Positions 46,230-54,657 of a DNA stretch of 58,873 bases are shown piece by piece. The notes under the pieces were generated by a model. It ran no database searches. It had not been told where the DNA came from and was given only the letters and a program-made list of their open reading frames with translations. Within the stretch, counting starts at the first letter, position 1. Each line of letters opens with the position of its first letter. Position numbers and translations under genes: made by a program. This stretch comes from Gammaproteobacteria bacterium (GTDB lineage: Bacteria; Pseudomonadota; Gammaproteobacteria; Berkiellales; Berkiellaceae), in contig JACPOY010000004.1 of the NCBI GenBank assembly GCA_016191245.1, forward strand, positions 67,159 to 126,031, written 5' to 3'.

Positions 46230-46859
46230 ATGCCTACAAGTTCCTCTCCACAATCCATGAGTCTTACTCGTCGCCAATCTGAAGTCCTACAAGTGATTCG
46301 CAATCATATTGAAAAAACTGGCGCACCTCCAACTCGTGCTGAAATTGCGAAAACCTTAGGTTTTCGTTCTGTCAACGCGGCGGAAGATCATTTGAAAGCG
46401 CTTGCGCGTAAAGGTGCTATCACCTTAGCGCCAGGAACATCACGTGGGATTCAATTAGCGAAAGAACATGGTATTGGTTTACCTATTGTAAAAACGCACA
46501 GTGCTGATAGCCCAGTTTACTCTGAGAAAAATTTTGATGGCAGAATGCGTATTCAAAATGAATTCTTCAGCCCCAAGCCAGACTACTTATTGCAAGTACA
46601 AGGCTTGAGCTTAATGGGAGCTGGAATTAAGGATGGCGATTTATTGGCCGTACATTGTTGTGATCATGCGGATAATGGAAAAATTATCGTTGCACGTGTA
46701 AACAACAAGATTGTGGTCAGACGATATTTTCGTCATGGCGATCAAATTGAACTTAGAGCAGAAAACACTGATCATTCACCCATCTACTTAAATGCAAATA
46801 TGCAGCCTCTTGTAATAGAAGGTGTAGGAGTGGGCGTAATCAGAACAACTAGTTTGTAG
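46230..46859 (+). CDS. lexA: LexA SOS repressor with altered self-cleavage residues
   Basis: 209 residues. The winged-helix DNA-binding domain is very close to E. coli LexA: TRRQSEVLQVIRNHI, PPTRAEIAKTLGFRSVNAAE and HLKALARKGAI. The C-terminal peptidase-like domain keeps the nucleophile serine S127 (QGLSL) and DGDLLAVH. Two positions needed for RecA-stimulated self-cleavage differ. The scissile Ala-Gly is Ala-Asp (A92-D93), and the general-base lysine is arginine (R164). The spacings A92-S127 (35) and S127-R164 (37) equal those of E. coli A84-S119-K156, so the alignment is secure. The protein should bind its operator at 46202-46217 but probably cleaves poorly or not at all. ATG 46230 was chosen for its AGGGA site. 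Confidence 0.93.
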   Translation: MPTSSSPQSMSLTRRQSEVLQVIRNHIEKTGAPPTRAEIAKTLGFRSVNAAEDHLKALARKGAITLAPGTSRGIQLAKEHGIGLPIVKTHSADSPVYSEKNFDGRMRIQNEFFSPKPDYLLQVQGLSLMGAGIKDGDLLAVHCCDHADNGKIIVARVNNKIVVRRYFRHGDQIELRAENTDHSPIYLNANMQPLVIEGVGVGVIRTTSL

Positions 46860-46860
46860 T

Positions 46861-47040
46861 TTAAGCAATTTCTCTTCTAAATCTAATTAAGGCGTTGTAA
46901 GTTTCGAACGCCTTTTCTTTTTTTTCCCAGTTATCTAGGGTAGGCATTCTTACATATTTTTCAGCTGCAAATGCGTAATCTCGGTAGCATTTTTGTTGAA
47001 CTTCAATTTTGTTTTCTGTTCCCTTGTCAGTTTGAAGCAT
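46861..47040 (-). CDS. Small protein of unknown function, convergent with lexA
   Basis: 59 residues from ATG 47040, preceded by AGGGGAG five bases upstream on the minus strand. That strong site argues for a real gene. It is rich in Lys, Glu, Arg and Tyr, predicted mostly helical, with no signal peptide. Its stop is one base from the lexA stop. An SOS link by position only would be speculation. I do not recognise the family. Confidence 0.55.
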   Translation of the reverse strand: MLQTDKGTENKIEVQQKCYRDYAFAAEKYVRMPTLDNWEKKEKAFETYNALIRFRREIA

Positions 47041-47271
47041 ATTTACTCCCCTTCTTGTTCTATTCATATCCGTTTAAATACCCTGATTAATCGCATCATA
47101 TGATATTTAGGATGTAATCGCAAAGGGTATTTGGAGAAAATCAGCCTCTAAAATAGCGAATATCTCACACATATTCGGGTACTTAGGGAATGTTAGGGAA
47201 TTGATTGAAACATCAGTTAGTTAGGATATATACTTATACTTAATAGAGTTATTCTTATGGGGGGTGTTTTT

Positions 47272-48144
47272 ATGTCTAATAAAGGCGTAGATGCACTGCC
47301 TACTTGGGTTAAAGCACTGGTTGATCCTGATTCATTAGCTCGCCTTCGTAGCAAGCAAATTAAGCAGCATCATATGGATGCAATTGAGCAATTAACAAGA
47401 AACCAAGAACAAGGCCTAGACCGAATCAATGATTTAAGTTCGCCTATTTCACTTAAACAAAAAGCGCTTGCCGCCATTCATGGCCTCACTATTGTTAAAG
47501 ATAATTTCAGCGTTGGGCATGAAATAGAATGGATCCAATTATTAAAATCAATAGACAAAAAAGATGATGATCCTTCTCATCAAAATCGTGATACTTTTTA
47601 CCTAATTTTGCAAAGTACGCATGTTGATCAAGCAAGCAAACAACTTGATGCTGAAGTTGTTTCACAAACAGAAAATCTTCTACATAAAGTTAGAAAGAAT
47701 ATAGATCCGGAATTTCCTAACGCTCTTATTGAGTCATTAACCAATTCACCATCACAGTCACTGATTGTCGAACTTGTCGATTCTAATAATAAGAAAAACG
47801 CGATGGGTATCGTTATTCTTCAAGCTCAAAACGGCATTTGGTTACATGATCCAAAATTAGGATGCTCGTTTTGTTGTGATAATAAAAATATTCAAGACTT
47901 TAAAGACTTTTTTGCTCAACATCTGAAAGCAAATTATCCTGATTGTAATACAGCAAGCATTATTCAACTTGGAATTAAACCTAAAAATGAAGCTGATTTA
48001 AAAGCAAAATCTAAAGATCCTGCCCGACGTATAGATACAGTAAAATTTAGTAACTCGAAACCAGATCCTTCATTAAGCAATCCAACTCCACATTTTGATG
48101 ATTCTCCAAAACCAAAAAATAAAAAGAGCGGCCCCTCTGTGTAA
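47272..48144 (+). CDS. Unknown protein with possible papain-like (YopT/C58-type) C-terminal half
   Basis: 290 residues from ATG 47272, which follows GGGGGG by seven bases. No signal peptide or membrane segment is visible. The first 130 residues look helical. Residues about 165-235 contain KNAMGIVILQ, then WLHDPKLGCSF, then FKDFFAQHL and a Tyr. This resembles the His...Asp half of C58 peptidases (HAxG...FDPNxGxF). The histidine position is Asn here, and no upstream cysteine exists, so it would be catalytically dead if homologous. The last 50 residues are Pro/Ser/Lys-rich and disordered, as in some secreted effectors. The resemblance is weak. Confidence 0.6.
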   Translation: MSNKGVDALPTWVKALVDPDSLARLRSKQIKQHHMDAIEQLTRNQEQGLDRINDLSSPISLKQKALAAIHGLTIVKDNFSVGHEIEWIQLLKSIDKKDDDPSHQNRDTFYLILQSTHVDQASKQLDAEVVSQTENLLHKVRKNIDPEFPNALIESLTNSPSQSLIVELVDSNNKKNAMGIVILQAQNGIWLHDPKLGCSFCCDNKNIQDFKDFFAQHLKANYPDCNTASIIQLGIKPKNEADLKAKSKDPARRIDTVKFSNSKPDPSLSNPTPHFDDSPKPKNKKSGPSV

Positions 48145-48145
48145 T

Positions 48146-48712
48146 TTACCTCATTTGTAAAAATGTCTGCAGCATTCTATGCCCATTTTCTGTTAAAACT
48201 GATTCGGGGTGAAATTGCACTCCTACCATTGGATAGCTTTGATGTTGTATAGCCATAATTTCATTTTCTGCTGTCGTTGCTGTCACTTTAAGTTCTTGAG
48301 GTAAAGAGCCATTTTCTACTATCAGTGAATGATAGCGAGCGACTTTTAATGGATTGGGTAAATTACTAAAGATCCCTTTTCCATCATGATTCACTTTATC
48401 TGATTTGCCATGTTTGGGGTGCTCAGCCCTCACTACCTTGCCACCGCAAGCCTGAGCTATCGCTTGATGCCCTAAGCAAACCCCCAAGATGGGGATTTTA
48501 TCCATAAATTGTTGAATAAGTTCTAACGATATTCCCGCTTCATTTGGCGAACAGGGGCCAGGTGAAATAATGATATGGCTAGGTGCCATGGCATTAATAT
48601 CTTCAATAGATATTTTATCATTACGATAGACATCCATCTTATAACCCAATTCAACAACATAACGGGCAAGATTAAAAACAAATGAATCGTAATTATCAAT
48701 AAGTAATATCAT
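48146..48712 (-). CDS. Glutamine amidotransferase of anthranilate or aminodeoxychorismate synthase
   Basis: 188 residues, a class I amidotransferase. Motifs: LIDNYDSFVFNLARY at the start, ISPGPCSPNEAG, nucleophile GVCLGHQAIA (C79), and the His/Glu pair in VGVQFHPESVLT. It supplies ammonia from glutamine to chorismate-derived synthesis. Neither trpE nor pabB is adjacent. An isolated gene more often serves folate (pabA), sometimes both pathways. It is convergent with the unknown gene at 47272, one base between stops. Confidence 0.9.
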   Translation of the reverse strand: MILLIDNYDSFVFNLARYVVELGYKMDVYRNDKISIEDINAMAPSHIIISPGPCSPNEAGISLELIQQFMDKIPILGVCLGHQAIAQACGGKVVRAEHPKHGKSDKVNHDGKGIFSNLPNPLKVARYHSLIVENGSLPQELKVTATTAENEIMAIQHQSYPMVGVQFHPESVLTENGHRMLQTFLQMR

Positions 48713-49008
48713 GCTATTGGTTAGTTTGTTTACTATTGTGGTAAGAACATCCTAACACAGACTTCTCGCGATTTAAATTGGCTTAGGATAGGATATATTC
48801 TTGCCAGTGATGAATTAGATTTAGATGGCGCATCTGATTGATCCCTTCTCCCCTTGCGGGAGAAGGTTAGGATGAGGGGAATTTATTTCTTACAAGATTT
48901 ATCACCCCTCACCCCTACCCTCTCCCGCAAGGGGAGAGGGGGCATGAAGTGCAAATTTTTAAATTTGGTGAAGTTCTCATCTCTAATTAAAATGATAAGC
49001 ACGAAAAA
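48713..49008. other. Intergenic region between divergent pabA/trpG and slt genes
   Basis: 296 bases containing the second composite repeat (48844-48940). It presumably also holds promoters for the two divergent genes, since both starts face outward. The repeat therefore lies in a 5' region here, unlike at 12.6 kb. No small ORF is convincing. Confidence 0.6.
48844..48940. repeat. Composite palindromic repeat: two inverted units, locus 2
   Basis: Unit C (48844-48879) is the AGAAGG-GGATGAGGGG variant. Unit D (48905-48940) is the AGAGGG-GGTGAGGGG variant in reverse. A 25-base spacer lies between. The arrangement is the mirror image of locus 1, so the two-variant pair behaves as one mobile unit inserted in either direction. 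Confidence 0.85.
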
Positions 49009-50976
49009 ATGATATTACGAACATGGACTGTTTCAATTGCACTACTATTAACTTCTATTTTTTGGGTACCTTCAGCTCTTACAGAACCTCTTCCTCCGGA
49101 TGATTTAGTATCCCAACGCGTCATTTACTTACGCGCTGAACATGCTTTGAAAAAAAATGATCATGTAAATTTTGAGCGGTTATCTCAAAAAATTACCACT
49201 TACCCCCTCTATCCCTATTTGGTTTATGATGATCTCAAAAGAAAAATCCAAGCAAAAAAATCAGCGCATATTAGCTTAGATCGTATTCAACAATTTCAAA
49301 TAAACTTTCCTGATTTTCCGTTTAACAATTCTCTCAAAAATCTTTGGTTACTCAAAATGGCCCAAAACAAAGATTGGGCACATTTTCTCAAAGGCTATCA
49401 ATCAACAAATAATGTAGAGTTAGCTTGTTATTATCATTTGGCAAATTATGAGGTAAACAAAGAAAGTGCATTGCTTGAAAAAGCCAAAGAATACTATTTA
49501 GTGGGTTACTCACAACCTGCATCTTGTGATCAACTATTTAAAGCATGGGCTAAAGCAGGCGGTTTAACACAAAAGCTCATTTGGAAAAGAACGGCACTTG
49601 CATTGGAAGAAAAAAACTTCACATTGGCAGATCATCTTATAAAACAGCTATCTGCGTCCGAACGTATTATTGCACACAAATGGGAAAAATTAATAAAAAA
49701 CCCTTATTTATTATTTGATGATTCTTTTCTTCATCAATTAAACGCAAGTGATAAAATCAAAGCTCAAATTATCACCAGTGGGCTGCAAATATTAGCTAAA
49801 CAAGAGCCAGAAAAAGCTTTAAAATGGTGGCAAACTCATAAAAACAATTATTCTTTTTCCGTTATACAATCTAATATCATACAAAGAGATATTGGTGTTT
49901 TTCTTTCACATCATAAAAGTCCAAATGCACGCTCTTGGCTTGCTTTATTACCTGACAACACCATAGATAGTACCGCGATTGAATGGCGAATACGACTCGC
50001 CTTAGCTGAAAGTGACTGGAATGATGCATTAATGTGGATCAATCGTCTTCCACCAGAGATAAAAGATGATAAAAGCTGGCTTTACTGGCGCGCGCGCGCT
50101 TTAGAAGCTCAAGGTCATGTCAATGAAGCAAACGCCATTTATTCGCAACTGACAAAAGCGAGAAATTACTATGCTTTTGTTGCCAGCTTACGTTTAAAAC
50201 AACCTCTTTCTATGCACCACCAACAATTAAGTGTTGAACCCCATATTGCAGACCAGGTGTCAAAAATGCCGGCAATGCAACGGTTTCAAGAATTGCAAAT
50301 CCTTGGAAAAGATCCTGTCGGACGTGTTGAATGGTTTAGAGCCATCGATAGAATGAACGAACAAGAAATTCTCGCAGCAGCTAAAATTGCTCAAAAAATG
50401 GGATTACATGATATTGCTATTTTCACTATAGGTAAAACAGATTTTAGAGATGATATTCCATTGCGATTTCCTTTAGCACATCAAAAAGAAATCATCGATA
50501 ATGCAAACAAACATAATATCGATCCAGCCTGGATTTTTGGTATTGCTCGTCAAGAAAGTGCTTTTTTTACTGAAGCTGTCTCTCACGCAGGTGCAAGAGG
50601 CTTGTTACAATTGATGCCAACAACAGCTAAATCCTTAGCTAAGAAATATGAGATTGAATATGAGTCAGAGCTTTCATTACATGAGCCAAAAATTAATGTT
50701 CAAATAGGCACTCTTTATTTAAAAAATCTAAAGCAACAAATGCGAAACCACCCTATTTTGGCTACCGCGTCTTATAATGCAGGTCCTACACGTACTATGC
50801 GTTGGTTACCAAAAACTCAACAAGAAGCAGATATTTGGATTGAAACAATTCCTTATAAAGAAACCAGAGAATATGTCAAAAACGTACTTGCTTTCACTAG
50901 CATTTATCGACAACGTTTAGGATATCCCTGCGCTTTAACTTTAATGATGAAACCCATCCCAGCTAAATCTACATAA
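49009..50976 (+). CDS. slt: Soluble lytic murein transglycosylase Slt
   Basis: 655 residues with a signal peptide (cleavage near SALTEP, residue 25), so it is periplasmic. A long helical superhelix (about 30-460) precedes a lysozyme-like C-terminal domain. The catalytic glutamate lies in IARQESAFFTEAVSHAGARG, followed by GLLQLMP and ASYNAGP. This is the classic Slt70 arrangement. It cleaves peptidoglycan strands to anhydro-muropeptides, which NagZ and the YkuD protein of this window would recycle. Size and motifs are normal. Confidence 0.94.
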   Translation: MILRTWTVSIALLLTSIFWVPSALTEPLPPDDLVSQRVIYLRAEHALKKNDHVNFERLSQKITTYPLYPYLVYDDLKRKIQAKKSAHISLDRIQQFQINFPDFPFNNSLKNLWLLKMAQNKDWAHFLKGYQSTNNVELACYYHLANYEVNKESALLEKAKEYYLVGYSQPASCDQLFKAWAKAGGLTQKLIWKRTALALEEKNFTLADHLIKQLSASERIIAHKWEKLIKNPYLLFDDSFLHQLNASDKIKAQIITSGLQILAKQEPEKALKWWQTHKNNYSFSVIQSNIIQRDIGVFLSHHKSPNARSWLALLPDNTIDSTAIEWRIRLALAESDWNDALMWINRLPPEIKDDKSWLYWRARALEAQGHVNEANAIYSQLTKARNYYAFVASLRLKQPLSMHHQQLSVEPHIADQVSKMPAMQRFQELQILGKDPVGRVEWFRAIDRMNEQEILAAAKIAQKMGLHDIAIFTIGKTDFRDDIPLRFPLAHQKEIIDNANKHNIDPAWIFGIARQESAFFTEAVSHAGARGLLQLMPTTAKSLAKKYEIEYESELSLHEPKINVQIGTLYLKNLKQQMRNHPILATASYNAGPTRTMRWLPKTQQEADIWIETIPYKETREYVKNVLAFTSIYRQRLGYPCALTLMMKPIPAKST

Positions 50977-51044
50977 TGTAAATTCAGTATCTGAAAATAA
51001 ACTATATTGAATGTATTGTTAACCTAATTACTTTGTAGGGTGTA

Positions 51045-51590
51045 ATGTCAAAACATGGGTCTTACCCTTCCCAATACCAAGAATCTAGCCAAGCTCCTTG
51101 TATTGCGCTTTATTTACCTCGTTTTATTCAAATTTATCATTTTTCCTTCCAAGATATTGAAGAGGCCTCACAAATAGCTGAATTTATTACCAGCCACTGT
51201 CCCCTTCATTACCAAAAAAGAGTTCAAATAGGAATTAATGAAATTTTTATCAATGCTATTGAACATGGAAATTTAGGCATTAGTTGCGAACTTAAATCTT
51301 ACTTAAAAAAAAGAAATCAATGGGAACAAGAAATTCATAATAGATTAGGAAAAGAAGAAAACAGAAGTAAATTCGTCAACGTTAAATTTGAACTTAATCC
51401 TAACAGTTTATCAATTACTGTAAAAGATCAAGGTTGTGGTTTTGATTGGAAAAATTTTTGCAAACCAAATAAAATAAACTCCCATAAGCAACATGGAAGA
51501 GGAATATTAATGGCTAAAGAATACTGCTTTGACAGCATGGAATTTTCTCAAAAGGGACATGAAGTCCGCTGCATGATAGCGATTAACTAA
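51045..51590 (+). CDS. RsbW-like ATP-binding regulatory protein
   Basis: 181 residues of the HATPase_c_2 group (anti-sigma/serine-kinase type). The N-box INEIFINAIEHGNLGI (about 63-78), VKDQGCGFDW (about 125-134) and the lid HGRGILMAK (about 151-159) are present. Such proteins usually phosphorylate an anti-anti-sigma STAS protein, or are fused to PP2C phosphatases. Neither partner is adjacent. No membrane segment is visible. It follows slt by 68 bases and overlaps the end of korB by eight bases on the other strand. Confidence 0.82.
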   Translation: MSKHGSYPSQYQESSQAPCIALYLPRFIQIYHFSFQDIEEASQIAEFITSHCPLHYQKRVQIGINEIFINAIEHGNLGISCELKSYLKKRNQWEQEIHNRLGKEENRSKFVNVKFELNPNSLSITVKDQGCGFDWKNFCKPNKINSHKQHGRGILMAKEYCFDSMEFSQKGHEVRCMIAIN

Positions 51591-52611
51591 TCGTCCAAGT
51601 TTTTCCACTACGTAATAAAGAATCCAAGGATGCATCTGATTGACGCAGCTTAGCATGTGATACTTGTGAAGCTATTTCTTCTTCATAGGTAGGTCTTTCG
51701 ACTGCCCTAAAAATACCTATGGGAACTGGCAATCCTAGCTGTGGCATTTCATTTAATTTAATTGCCATTGCGATAGATGATGTATTTTGATGAACAGTAG
51801 CTTCAACTGCATTTTCATCATGCATTGAAATAACATTGAAATTTTCACCATCAAAATGTAACCCTTTATCATTATTTTGGCCAAACACCAATGGATGTCC
51901 TGGATTTAGCGTAATGGTATTTACTGCGCGCAAGCTTCTATCACTAATTTGTGTAAAGGCACCATCATTAAATACATTACAATTTTGATAAATTTCAACA
52001 AAAGAAGTTCCTTTGTGTTTAGCTGCCTCGAAGAGGACTTTTTGCAATCCTTTACTATCGACATCAATACCCCTTGCCACAAAACTACAACCTGCAGCTA
52101 AGGCCAGATGTACAGGATCAAAAGGTTCATCAACTGATCCCATTGGGGTTGTTTTGGTTTTTTTACCTTTTTCAGAGGTAGGTGAATACTGACCTTTGGT
52201 TAAACCATAAATACGATTGTTAAATAACAATATAGTGACATCCACATTTCTTCGCATTAAATGTAAAAGATGATTCGTTCCTATACTTAAGCCATCGCCA
52301 TCACCTGTAATCACCCATACAGATAATTCTGGACGTGCAATTTTTAACCCGGTTGCTATCGTTGGAGCCCGCCCATGAATAGTATGAAAACCATAGGTAT
52401 TTAAATAATACGGGAATCGACTTGAACATCCAATGCCAGATATAAATACGGTGTTTTCTCTTTTAATTCCTAGTTCAGGCAATACTTTCTGCACACTAGC
52501 TAAAATGGCATAATCACCACAACCAGGACACCAACGTACTTCTTGATCGCTGGCAAATGATTCTTTAGAAAGAGGACGTCCCTCTTCATTTAACTCAACC
52601 GCAATAGACAT
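51583..52611 (-). CDS. korB: 2-oxoacid:ferredoxin oxidoreductase beta subunit (KorB-type)
   Basis: 342 residues. It carries the thiamine-diphosphate-binding pattern GDGDGLSIGTNHLLHLMRRN and NNRIYGLTKGQYSP. The cysteines CPGCGDY near residue 28, CSSRFP and a later one are placed as in beta subunits that bind one 4Fe-4S cluster. It oxidatively decarboxylates 2-oxoglutarate or a related 2-oxoacid to the acyl-CoA, with ferredoxin as acceptor. Its gene follows korA by five bases. No separate ferredoxin or gamma/delta subunit is adjacent, as in the two-subunit class. Confidence 0.9.
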   Translation of the reverse strand: MSIAVELNEEGRPLSKESFASDQEVRWCPGCGDYAILASVQKVLPELGIKRENTVFISGIGCSSRFPYYLNTYGFHTIHGRAPTIATGLKIARPELSVWVITGDGDGLSIGTNHLLHLMRRNVDVTILLFNNRIYGLTKGQYSPTSEKGKKTKTTPMGSVDEPFDPVHLALAAGCSFVARGIDVDSKGLQKVLFEAAKHKGTSFVEIYQNCNVFNDGAFTQISDRSLRAVNTITLNPGHPLVFGQNNDKGLHFDGENFNVISMHDENAVEATVHQNTSSIAMAIKLNEMPQLGLPVPIGIFRAVERPTYEEEIASQVSHAKLRQSDASLDSLLRSGKTWTIS

Positions 52612-52616
52612 CGAAC

Positions 52617-54491
52617 TTAATTCTCCAAATAACCCAATAAGCGTTCTTTTAATTCACCCACACCAAAGGGTTTGCCTTCTACTTTGGTAATAGCTTTTGC
52701 ATCAATGAGAAACCGAGCTCGTAAAAGTTGGCAAAGTTGCCCAGTATTTAATTCAACCACCAAAACATGTTGAAATCCCTTCATGATGTCATGGAGGGTT
52801 TGTTGAAGTGGATTTAAATAACGCAAATGTACAGCACTGATGCGATGCCCAGAGAATTGCAGATCTTCAACAGCCGAGCGAATGGCCCCATAAGTTCCAC
52901 CCCAACCAATGACTAAAACTTTCCCTACTTTTTCACCCAAAACTTCTAATGGCGGTAAATCTTTTTCTATACCTTGGATTTTTTCTGCTCTTAAATTGAC
53001 CATTTTCTGATGATTTTGCGGATCATAACTAATGTTGCCAGTCTCATGCTGTTTTTCAAGACCGCCAATGCGGTGCTCTAGGCCAGGCGTTCCTGGAATT
53101 GCCCAAGGTCTAGATCCCGTTTTAGGATCTCTGGCATAGGGTAAAAATCCTGTCTGTTGTTGGGCAAAATCTATGTTCAACTTTGTAAGATCATCGATAT
53201 GCGGGATTTTCCAAGGCTCAGCCCCATTTGCAAGATAGGCATCACTTAATAAAATCACGGGTGTCATATAAGTAATCGCCAGCCTAAAAGCTTCAATGAT
53301 CATATAAAAGCAATCACCAGGAGTTGCTGCGGCTAATACGGGCAATGGACATTCACCATGACGGCCATACATCGCTGTCAGTAAATCTGATTGTTCAACT
53401 TTAGTTGGCATCCCTGTAGATGGTCCTGCACGCTGAACATCTACTACCACTAAAGGTAATTCTGTCATCACTGCCAATCCTAACGCTTCACTCTTTAAAT
53501 CCAGCCCCGGACCACTGGTTGTTGTAAGCGCTAACGATCCACCAAAAGCCGCACCAATCGCTGCACCAATCGCTGCAATCTCATCCTCTGCTTGAAATGT
53601 TTTAATCCCAAATTGGGTATATTTTGCTAACAAATGCAAAATATCTGACGCTGGCGTAATCGGGTATCCACAAACAATGAGTGATTGCCCCGATTGCTTT
53701 GAAGCTGCAACACATCCCCATGCTAAAGCTTGGTTACCTGTGATTTGACGATATTCGCCTTTTGGTAAAGTAGCCGCTTTCACATTGTAATGTTCAGCAA
53801 ACAGCTCCGTTGTAATGGCATAATGATACCCTGAACGTAACGCCGTAATATTGGCTTCAATAATATCTTCTTGATCTTTAAAACGATCTTTGATCCATTC
53901 TTTGGTATCTTCTAGAGCATGATGATAAAGCCAATACACCACGCCCAAGGCAAACATATTTTTACATTTTCTTGCTTGAGGACGCGAAATCTTAATCGCT
54001 TCTAATGCTTTTAAAGTTAAAGAAGTCATCGGTAAACGAATAACTCTAAATTCTGCAAGTTGAGAAGACTCTAAAGGATTGTCAGTAAAATGAGCCTTTT
54101 TTAAATCCTTATCGGTGAATTTATCTTCATCGATAATTAAAATCCCACCTGGCTTAAGATTTTGAATAGTGACCTTTAAAGCTGCAGGATTCATAGCAAC
54201 TAAGGCATCGTACTTATCCCCTGGGGTATGGATGTTCTTCTCAGAGAAACTTAACTGAAAGCCCGAGACACCTGCCAACGTTCCTTGAGGAGCTCTGATC
54301 TCAGCTGGAAAATCTGGGTAGGTACGCACATCGTTGCCCAATGAGGTACATGATTGCGTAAACTGCAATCCAGCTACCTGCATCCCATCACCCGAATCAC
54401 CAGCAAAGTGAATAACGGCCGTTTCTATAGGGATCCGCTTGACGGTAAGTGGGATTGTTGAGGTGAATGTATCAATATCTGCCATAATCAT
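52617..54491 (-). CDS. korA: 2-oxoacid:ferredoxin oxidoreductase alpha subunit (gamma-alpha fusion, KorA-type)
   Basis: 624 residues, a fusion. A gamma-type domain is at about 25-215 (AVIHFAGDSGDGMQVAG, AMNPAALK). An alpha-type domain runs from about 250, with CGYPITPASDILH, TTTSGPGLDLKSEALGLAV, DVQRAGPSTGMPTKVEQSDL, and a C-terminal domain with GWGGTYGAI. This is the usual two-gene KorAB architecture. Substrate (2-oxoglutarate against pyruvate) cannot be settled from motifs. ATG 54491 was kept; ATG 54485 is an alternative. Confidence 0.92.
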   Translation of the reverse strand: MIMADIDTFTSTIPLTVKRIPIETAVIHFAGDSGDGMQVAGLQFTQSCTSLGNDVRTYPDFPAEIRAPQGTLAGVSGFQLSFSEKNIHTPGDKYDALVAMNPAALKVTIQNLKPGGILIIDEDKFTDKDLKKAHFTDNPLESSQLAEFRVIRLPMTSLTLKALEAIKISRPQARKCKNMFALGVVYWLYHHALEDTKEWIKDRFKDQEDIIEANITALRSGYHYAITTELFAEHYNVKAATLPKGEYRQITGNQALAWGCVAASKQSGQSLIVCGYPITPASDILHLLAKYTQFGIKTFQAEDEIAAIGAAIGAAFGGSLALTTTSGPGLDLKSEALGLAVMTELPLVVVDVQRAGPSTGMPTKVEQSDLLTAMYGRHGECPLPVLAAATPGDCFYMIIEAFRLAITYMTPVILLSDAYLANGAEPWKIPHIDDLTKLNIDFAQQQTGFLPYARDPKTGSRPWAIPGTPGLEHRIGGLEKQHETGNISYDPQNHQKMVNLRAEKIQGIEKDLPPLEVLGEKVGKVLVIGWGGTYGAIRSAVEDLQFSGHRISAVHLRYLNPLQQTLHDIMKGFQHVLVVELNTGQLCQLLRARFLIDAKAITKVEGKPFGVGELKERLLGYLEN

Positions 54492-54657
54492 GCGCCTACA
54501 CTCTGAATTGCGCAGAGTATATCATTATCTAAGTGACTAAGTCCCGATATCTTCGTAAGAAAATGCCTAGTTGCACGCAATACTCTATGGCATGATAAAG
54601 CATGTCAATTTGGGTAAGCTTAACTATGTCAGTAAAACAACCTAGCAGGGAGGCATA

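Noticed and set aside
46230..46859. LexA changes as sequencing error
   Set aside because: Two separate codons at exactly the two functional sites would need independent errors while the frame and all other conserved residues remain intact.
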